Shown here piece after piece: positions 4,513 to 9,790 of a DNA stretch of 9,790 bases. Numbering within the stretch: the stretch's first letter is position 1; every line of letters begins with the position of its first letter. Under the pieces are notes generated by a model, which did not search any database, was not told where the DNA came from, and saw only the letters and a list, made by a program, of their open reading frames with translations. The DNA is taken from positions 1 to 9,790 of the forward strand of contig CALBLG010000181.1 of assembly GCA_937895975.1 (NCBI GenBank). The letters run 5' to 3'. Both the position numbers and the translations under genes were made by a program. The DNA is from an uncultured Slackia sp. GTDB taxonomy: Bacteria > Actinomycetota > Coriobacteriia > Coriobacteriales > Eggerthellaceae.

Positions 4513-7500
4513 ATGGACGAACAATCCAAGGGCGCACAAGCCCTGTTTTTCGATGAATCTCTGGTGGAAGAGGCCGCTGCGGTGAACGGCTTCGCGGTCG
4601 AATCGGTGGAACCGCTGCCTGAAATCGACGGCGACGCCATCGTGATGCGCCACGGCAAAAGCGGCGCCCGCCTGCTGTTTTTGCACAACGCCGACGAGAA
4701 TAAGGCGTTTTCGATCTCGTTCAAAACGCCGCCGGTCGACGACACGGGCGTGTTCCATATCTTGGAGCATTCCGTGTTGTGCGGCTCCGACAAATTCCCG
4801 GTGAAAGAGCCATTCGTCAACTTGCTGAAAACCTCGATGCAGACGTTTCTGAATGCGCTCACGTTCCCCGACAAAACCATGTACCCCGTGGCCAGCACCA
4901 ACGACCAAGACCTGGAAAACCTGGCTGACGTGTACATGGACGCCGTGCTGCACCCCGCCATCTACCACAAGCGCGCGGTGTTCGAGCAAGAAGGCTGGCA
5001 CTACGAGCTCGACGAGCCGGGCCAGGCCGCGGCTGGCGACGGCGAAGTCCCCGCGGCCGAGCGCCTGCGCTACAACGGCGTGGTATTCAACGAGATGAAG
5101 GGCGCGCTGTCAGACCCCGAAAGCGTGCTGTATCGCGGCATGAACACCGAGCTGTTCCCGGGCACGTGCTACGCGTTCGAATCGGGCGGGCACCCGCGCA
5201 GCATTCCCACGCTGACCTACGAGGGCTACCTTGACACGCACGCGCGTCACTATCGCCTGGACAACTCCTACATCGTGCTGTATGGCGACGTCGACGCCGA
5301 GCGCATGCTGGGCTTCCTCGACGCGCGCTACCTTTCTGCGGCCGATTGCGCGCCGCGCACGCCGGCGGCGCCCAACCCGATGGGCGTTTGCGGGCCGCAC
5401 GTGTCGCTCGATGCGGTGATCCCCATGGCCACCGCGCCCGAAAACGCCTGCGTGGGCCTGGGCTATGCCATCGGCGACGCGCGCGAATTCGAGCGCGTGC
5501 TGGCCGTCGACGTGCTGCTGGACGCGCTGATGGGCGGCAACGAATCGCCCATCAAGCGCGCGGTGCTCGACGCGGGCATCGGCGGTGACGCGACGGCGTT
5601 TCTCATGGATTCGCAGGCCATGCCCGTGGCGCTGTTTGAGTTGAAGAACGCCGAGCCGGGAGCGAAGCGGCGCTTCATGGAAATCGTCGAGGGCGAGGCG
5701 GCGCGCCTTGTGCGCGACGGCATCCCGCGCGACCTGCTGGAGGCGTCGCTGGCGCAGCTGTCGTTTGAGCTGCGCGAACGCGACCGCGGCATGGCCGACG
5801 GCGTGGTGCTTGCCATGAACGCGCTTTCGGGCTGGCTGTACGGCGACGACATGGCCACCAGGTACCTGCGCTACGAGGACGCGCTCGCGCACATGCGCGA
5901 GGGGCTGGCCGACGGCTATTTCGAGCGCGTGCTGGATGAACTCATCGTGAAGTCGAACCACAAGGCGCTGCTCGAGATTCAGCCGACTGATGACGACGGC
6001 GAAGGCGAGGAGGAACGCGAGCTGGCCGAAAAGCTGGCGAGCCTGACCGATGCCGACAAACAGGTCATCCGCGACGACGTGGCCGCGCTGCGCGCCATGC
6101 AGGAAGCACCTGACACGCCCGAGGCTCTGGCCACGCTGCCGCGCCTGACGGTGGCCGACATCGGCGCCGCGAAGCCCGACCCGGCTGCGAAGCTCGACGC
6201 CGCGCTGCCGCTGCCGTGCCTGCGCCACGAGCTGCCCAGCCGTCACATCAACTACCTGTACTTGTATTTCGACGCGAACGGCCTGTCGTTCGACGACGTG
6301 CCGTACGTCACCGTGTTGTGCATGCTGCTGAACAAGCTCGACACCGCCAAGCACACGGCGGCCGAGCTGGACGTGTACATGCGCCAGCATCTTGGATCCA
6401 TGCGCTTTTTCGCCGACACGTACGTGGCGCCGGGCGAGCCCGACCGCGTATCGCTGCGCGTCACGCTTGCCGCGAGTGCAACTAGCGAACTAGCTGGATA
6501 TCTTGCTAGCATCCCGCGCGAAGTGTGGGAATCTACCCAGTTCACGGCGAAGCAGAAGATTCTGGACGTGCTGGTGCAGCGTCGCATCGGCATGGAGCAG
6601 ATGTTCGCGAACGAGGGCCATACCAGCGCGACGAACCGCCTGGCGGCGTCGTATTTCCGCGCGGGGGTGCTGCGCGATAAGCTTGCGGGCGTGGGCTTCT
6701 ACCTGTTCTTGAAAGACCTCATCGACCACTACGACGAGCGCTTCGACGCGTTGGCGGCCAAGCTCGAGCAGGTGCGCGCGGCCGTGTTCAGCTCGCCGAC
6801 GCTTGCGAGCTTCACGGGCTCGGCCGACGAATGCGACGCGTTTTGGGCCGCTGCGGGCGACATGGGCCTCGCCCGCGACAACCGCGCCGCCGCGGGCGAC
6901 GTGCTGCCCGCGAAGGGCTGCGGCCTGACCATTCCGCAGCCGCAGCAGCGCAACGAGGCGTTCATCGTGCCGTGCGACGTGAGCTATTCGGCCAAGGGCG
7001 CGCCCACGCTGGACGTGGTGGCCCACTCGGGCGTGTGGTCGGTCATCGCCAACGCGCTTTCGTTCGACTATCTGTGGAACGAGGTGCGCGTGAAGGGCGG
7101 CGCCTATGGCGTGGGCTTCCGCCGCGGCGAGGAAGGTTTCGCGCGCTTCTATTCGTACCGCGACCCAGGCGTCGACGGCACGCTGGCGCGCTTCGACGCA
7201 GCGGCCGATTGGCTGGCGGCGTTCGAACCTGCCAGCGACGAGATGGAAGGCTACATCGTGGCCACGGTGGCCGCGCACGACGCGCCGGCAAAGCCGCGCG
7301 CCATCGCCCGCCGCGAAGATGGCGCCTTCCTGTGCGGCCGCGCGGCCGATTGGCGCGAGAAGCTGCGCGACGAAAAGCTCGCCGCCACGCCTGCGGCCAT
7401 TCGCGCGTGCGCGCCGGTGCTGCGCAAGGTGGCCGACGAGGGCGCCGTGTGCGTGTTCGGCAACGAAGACATCATTCGCGCCGCCAAGCAACCCCTTGAA

Positions 7501-7518
7501 ATTTCGAAGCTGTTCTAG
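4513..7518 (+). CDS. M16C (presequence protease/falcilysin-type) zinc metalloprotease
   Basis: Large single-chain clamshell metallopeptidase of 1001 aa that degrades oligopeptides enclosed in its chamber; bacterial members are usually cytosolic, and no signal peptide is visible. The inverted zinc motif HILEH gives ligands H82 and H86 and catalytic E85. The third ligand is E194 in NEMKGA, matching the NEMKG of PreP-type enzymes. Phe-Asn-Ala-Leu-Thr-Phe-Pro-Asp plus YPVAS (near 115-130) is also typical. A charged helical linker (about 490-550) separates the halves. The C-terminal half carries RVKGGAYG with R859 and Y865, six apart as in the family, followed by the YSYRDP strand. All key residues are intact, so it is probably active. 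ATG at 4513 follows AAAGGA (4501-4506) with a 6-nt spacer; the 17-codon longer frame from 4462 lacks such a site. A run of atypical codons is present at 6475-6510. Physiological substrates are unknown. Confidence 0.95.
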   Translation: MDEQSKGAQALFFDESLVEEAAAVNGFAVESVEPLPEIDGDAIVMRHGKSGARLLFLHNADENKAFSISFKTPPVDDTGVFHILEHSVLCGSDKFPVKEPFVNLLKTSMQTFLNALTFPDKTMYPVASTNDQDLENLADVYMDAVLHPAIYHKRAVFEQEGWHYELDEPGQAAAGDGEVPAAERLRYNGVVFNEMKGALSDPESVLYRGMNTELFPGTCYAFESGGHPRSIPTLTYEGYLDTHARHYRLDNSYIVLYGDVDAERMLGFLDARYLSAADCAPRTPAAPNPMGVCGPHVSLDAVIPMATAPENACVGLGYAIGDAREFERVLAVDVLLDALMGGNESPIKRAVLDAGIGGDATAFLMDSQAMPVALFELKNAEPGAKRRFMEIVEGEAARLVRDGIPRDLLEASLAQLSFELRERDRGMADGVVLAMNALSGWLYGDDMATRYLRYEDALAHMREGLADGYFERVLDELIVKSNHKALLEIQPTDDDGEGEEERELAEKLASLTDADKQVIRDDVAALRAMQEAPDTPEALATLPRLTVADIGAAKPDPAAKLDAALPLPCLRHELPSRHINYLYLYFDANGLSFDDVPYVTVLCMLLNKLDTAKHTAAELDVYMRQHLGSMRFFADTYVAPGEPDRVSLRVTLAASATSELAGYLASIPREVWESTQFTAKQKILDVLVQRRIGMEQMFANEGHTSATNRLAASYFRAGVLRDKLAGVGFYLFLKDLIDHYDERFDALAAKLEQVRAAVFSSPTLASFTGSADECDAFWAAAGDMGLARDNRAAAGDVLPAKGCGLTIPQPQQRNEAFIVPCDVSYSAKGAPTLDVVAHSGVWSVIANALSFDYLWNEVRVKGGAYGVGFRRGEEGFARFYSYRDPGVDGTLARFDAAADWLAAFEPASDEMEGYIVATVAAHDAPAKPRAIARREDGAFLCGRAADWREKLRDEKLAATPAAIRACAPVLRKVADEGAVCVFGNEDIIRAAKQPLEISKLF

Positions 7519-7526
7519 AGCGGCGG

Positions 7527-7615
7527 CTGGGTCAAAGGGACAGTCCCTTTGACCCAGATTTGAAGAGTTCCGAGTACGGCTCAACTGGGTCAAGGGGACT
7601 GTCCCTTTGACCCAG
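7527..7615. repeat. Pair of 31-nt palindromes (REP/REPIN-like)
   Basis: Copy 1 (7527-7557) has perfect 14-bp arms CTGGGTCAAAGGGA and TCCCTTTGACCCAG around CAG. Copy 2 (7585-7615) has the same arms with one G-T pair around CTG. The copies match at 29 of 31 positions. The central CAG/CTG shows that they are inverted relative to each other, 27 nt apart. Both lie between the M16C stop and the PilZ promoter. This organisation fits a REP doublet of the type mobilised by RAYT (REP-associated Y1) transposases; no transposase is in the window. Neither hairpin is followed by a strong T-run, though either may stabilise the M16C transcript end. Confidence 0.85.
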
Positions 7616-7678
7616 CTTGGATGATCCGTTTGGTTCGCGGTCGCGCTTCTTTTCGGAGGCGACGCTGTGCGCGACCTA

Positions 7679-7684
7679 TATAAT
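7679..7684 (+). promoter_or_regulatory. Consensus -10 (TATAAT) for the PilZ gene
   Basis: A perfect TATAAT hexamer lies 64 nt before the ATG at 7748, between the palindrome pair and the gene. The -35 position (about 7656-7661, GAGGCG) is poor, so an activator or another contact may be needed. The predicted start is near 7691, giving a leader of about 57 nt that ends in GGAAGGGG. Confidence 0.5.
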
Positions 7685-7747
7685 AGCTGCGACTACGAAA
7701 ACTCCGGGGCGCGCCCCGATGCATACGCGAATTTTGGAAGGGGCCGC

Positions 7748-8413
7748 ATGGCAGAGCTGCAAATAAAGCCGGGAACCAAGCTGCAAATGGCATTCGACGT
7801 GCCCATGGGCCAGAAAACCGAGTTCAACATGATGGCCACGTACAAAGAGGCCGTCGACGATGCGTATTTCCTGATCAGCGTGCCCATGCTCGCGGGCAAG
7901 CCTCTGCTTTTGGACGAGAACCAGAAGTTCCTCATGCAATACGGCGTGGGCGAGAACACGTTCGTTTTGGCGGGTTACCCCGAAGAAGTGGTGAAGGCCG
8001 GCATTCGCACGTATTGGAAAATGCGCCAGGTGGCCGAGCAGCGCACATTCTTCAAGCGCCGCGACGAGCGCTTCAAGGTGTCCATGCGTCTGGAATACCA
8101 GCGCGACAACGACGATTCCGACGAAACCGAAGACGGCATGACCATCGACCTCTCGGCCGGCGGCTTGGCAATGTATTTGAACGATTTCCCCGACGTGGGC
8201 GAGGCGCTGCAGGTGCAGCTGCCGTCGGTGCGCGTGCAGGGCGAGCGCCACGAGCTGCCCGTCCAACTCGGCATCGTGTGCTGGATGCGCCAGGCGCCGA
8301 AAGGCAGCCTGTACCGCAACGTGTGCGGCCTGCAGTTTCGCTACGCCGACGATTTGGAGCGCGAGGCCGTGAAAGAGTACATGGGCTACGTGCGCGCGAA
8401 GTATAAGATTTAG
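7748..8413 (+). CDS. PilZ domain protein, predicted c-di-GMP receptor
   Basis: Soluble 221-aa protein with two parts. Residues 1-100 form a YcgR-N-like beta domain (PGTKLQMAFDVP, then FNMMATYKEAVDDAYFLISV). Residues 103-215 form a PilZ domain. Both c-di-GMP signatures are intact: RRDER (R104 and R108, the RxxxR motif) and DLSAGG (D134, S136, G139, the D/NxSxxG motif). It should therefore bind c-di-GMP and pass the signal to a partner. ATG at 7748 follows GGAAGGGG (7737-7744) closely; the longer open frame from 7667 would run through the TATAAT box and is rejected. The stop codon is 5 nt before the next gene, so the two are almost certainly co-transcribed. YcgR-type proteins act on flagella or on exopolysaccharide and pili. 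No flagellar gene is visible here, so the membrane protein encoded next is the obvious candidate partner. Confidence 0.9.
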   Translation: MAELQIKPGTKLQMAFDVPMGQKTEFNMMATYKEAVDDAYFLISVPMLAGKPLLLDENQKFLMQYGVGENTFVLAGYPEEVVKAGIRTYWKMRQVAEQRTFFKRRDERFKVSMRLEYQRDNDDSDETEDGMTIDLSAGGLAMYLNDFPDVGEALQVQLPSVRVQGERHELPVQLGIVCWMRQAPKGSLYRNVCGLQFRYADDLEREAVKEYMGYVRAKYKI

Positions 8414-8418
8414 CGGCC

Positions 8419-9654
8419 ATGGCACTGTTCAAGAAACATACCGATGAAACGCCCGAGGTGGCTAGCTCGGCTGCCCAGGACGCCGTTGCCCAAACGCCCG
8501 CCCAAGGCGAAGCCCGTGCGGAAGCGGCCGAGCCCGAACCCGCTATCGCGGCAGGCGTCGAATCCGAGCCCGCGGAAATGCCTGGGCCTGAGCCCGCGGA
8601 AGCCTCCGAGCTCGCCGGCATGAAACCCGTCGACGCGGCCGGCGAATACCGCGGTTCGCGCGCGGGGCGCGCCGCGAAGTCGGCGGCCAAAAAGCCCCGC
8701 TTCGGCAAGAAGCGCGCGACTAAGAAGGGCGTCGTGCGCATCGAAGAGCTGCAAGAGGCGCTCGGCGAGGCGGGCGAGGACGTCGACCCCGAGGCCATCG
8801 TCTCCATGTACCTGCCGAAGCGCCGCATGCATCGCATTGGCGCGGCGCTGCTGCGCATGGGCACGTTGCAAAAGGTGCTGCTGTGCCTGGCGCTTGTGCT
8901 GGGCGTGCTGTTCTCGCTGTCGTTCATGCAAGAGAACATGGGCAATTTCACCATCAACTTGAACCGTCTGGAGCTGTTCCGCCATGGCGTGGCGATTGCC
9001 GACAACGCCGAATTCCAGGGCGCGACGGCGCGCCTTGCGGCCGAAGCGGTGAGCAACGGCACGAATATCGCCGCCGAAGACCTGCCGAGCGACCTGGACG
9101 AGGTCGACGGCAGCCACAACGGCAAGAACTACGTGGCGTACACGTTCTATATTCGCAATGCGGGCAAGGAAGATTTGCATTACAGCGCCAAGCTGAAAAT
9201 CGCCAGCGCGTCGAAGGGCGTGGAAAAGGCCGCTCGCGTGCGCGTGTGGCGCAACGGCGAGCCCACCACGTATGCGGCGGCGGCGGCCGACGGTGGCATC
9301 GAGGCGGGCGCCGACGCGAATTTCGAGAGCGACGAGGTGGTGTGCGATATCGCCAACGACGACTTCAAGGTAGGCTACGTCGACAAATACACGGTGGTCA
9401 TTTGGCTCGACGGCGACGACCCCGAATGCATCGACAACATCGTGGGCGGCGCGGTCGAGTTCGCCATGGACTTCGACGCCGACGACGAGAACCAAACGAG
9501 CCTTCTGATGAAGTTCGTGCAAGACATCGCCGACACGCTTACCGGGCAAGATCCCATCAGCGCTTCGGGCAACGACGCGCCCGACTACTATCAAAATCGG
9601 GAAGTTACCTGGGACGACCGTCGCAACCAGGAAAACCCGCCGGCAGGCGAGTAG
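8419..9654 (+). CDS. Single-pass membrane protein with large extracellular domain, PilZ-linked
   Basis: Unrecognised 411-aa protein with a clear three-part layout. Residues 1-150 are cytoplasmic: an Ala/Glu/Pro-rich disordered segment (about 10-75), a Lys/Arg-rich stretch (about 79-106, RGSRAGRAAK then KKPRFGKKRATKKG) and a short helix. Residues 153-170 (VLLCLALVLGVLFSLSFM) are one transmembrane helix; the positive charges before it predict N-in/C-out. Residues 171-411 form a beta-rich outer domain (YVAYTFYIRNAG, KYTVVIWLDGDDPECIDNIV, GGAVEFAMDF) that recalls TasA/camelysin-like surface proteins; that resemblance is tentative. It starts 5 nt after the PilZ stop codon without a strong ribosome site, suggesting translational coupling. 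The acidic/basic cytoplasmic tail could be the contact for the c-di-GMP-loaded PilZ protein. Could be a surface or matrix-associated factor; function not established. Confidence 0.8.
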   Translation: MALFKKHTDETPEVASSAAQDAVAQTPAQGEARAEAAEPEPAIAAGVESEPAEMPGPEPAEASELAGMKPVDAAGEYRGSRAGRAAKSAAKKPRFGKKRATKKGVVRIEELQEALGEAGEDVDPEAIVSMYLPKRRMHRIGAALLRMGTLQKVLLCLALVLGVLFSLSFMQENMGNFTINLNRLELFRHGVAIADNAEFQGATARLAAEAVSNGTNIAAEDLPSDLDEVDGSHNGKNYVAYTFYIRNAGKEDLHYSAKLKIASASKGVEKAARVRVWRNGEPTTYAAAAADGGIEAGADANFESDEVVCDIANDDFKVGYVDKYTVVIWLDGDDPECIDNIVGGAVEFAMDFDADDENQTSLLMKFVQDIADTLTGQDPISASGNDAPDYYQNREVTWDDRRNQENPPAGE

Positions 9655-9762
9655 CGCGCGATTCCTCGGCAGTTCGTGGATGTGCTGGCGTGGCGCATCG
9701 GCTGTGGGGCCGTGACATCTTTTCGGTGCACGAGCCACTGGGCTTGACGGCGAAGGGAGGGC

Positions 9763-9790
9763 ATGCTGTTCGCGCGGCTTTTCGCCTTCG
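9763..9790 (+). CDS. Possible start of another gene (cut by the right edge)
   Basis: ATG at 9763 opens MLFARLFAF before the window ends. AAGGGAGG at 9753-9760 is a strong Shine-Dalgarno match, though the 2-3 nt spacing is short. The hydrophobic opening could be a signal peptide or membrane helix. If real it may extend the PilZ operon; the 108-nt gap after 9654 shows no terminator. Only nine codons are visible, so the call is weak. Confidence 0.3.

Noticed and set aside
5110..6390. Long minus-strand open frame within the M16C gene
   Set aside because: Mirror frame of a high-GC gene whose plus-strand product has all M16C motifs.
8410..9738. Long minus-strand open frame opposite the membrane protein gene
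   Set aside because: A codon-bias shadow: the plus-strand frame has a start coupled to the PilZ gene, a proper TM helix and sensible domains.

Overview
The window is GC-rich bacterial chromosome with strongly GC-biased third codon positions, AAAGGA/AGAGGA-type ribosome binding sites 5-6 nt before ATG, and several extended -10 (TGnTAnnnT) promoter candidates. The gene types and style fit an anaerobic Actinomycetota such as the Coriobacteriia/Eggerthellaceae. That assignment is an inference from composition and protein style, not from a marker gene.

Layout. (1) 3-713 (+): 3' part of an alpha/beta hydrolase of the esterase-713 type, cut by the left edge. (2) 714-1021: a long leader with an 18-bp perfect hairpin. 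(3) 1022-1606 (+): a phosphinothricin/methionine-sulfone-type GNAT acetyltransferase, closed by a good intrinsic terminator. (4) 1607-2114: a 508-bp gap full of inverted repeats, including three copies of a GAAT...ATTC palindrome. (5) 2115-2918 (-): a minimal trigger-factor-like protein without the ribosome-docking signature or PPIase domain. (6) 2919-3377: a divergent intergenic region in which no gene can be supported. (7) 3378-3956 (+): a second GNAT, roughly 60-65% identical by eye to the first. (8) 3957-4512: a 556-bp gap with a cloverleaf-like inverted repeat, an AT-rich stretch, an inverted repeat around an extended -10, and the likely promoter of the next gene. (9) 4513-7518 (+): a 1001-aa M16C zinc metalloprotease. 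(10) 7519-7747: two near-identical 31-nt palindromes (REP/REPIN-like) and a TATAAT promoter. (11) 7748-8413 and 8419-9654 (+): a c-di-GMP-binding PilZ protein and, 5 nt later, a single-pass membrane protein with a large outside domain. (12) 9763-9790: possible start of another gene.

How the genes work together. Most are independent housekeeping or accessory units: a hydrolase, two small-molecule acetyltransferases, a chaperone-like protein and an oligopeptidase. The clearest functional unit is the PilZ/membrane-protein pair, which looks like an operon linking c-di-GMP to a surface-exposed protein. The other notable feature is the density of imperfect palindromes, at least seven, in the gaps. 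Several look like members of dispersed repeat families rather than simple terminators.
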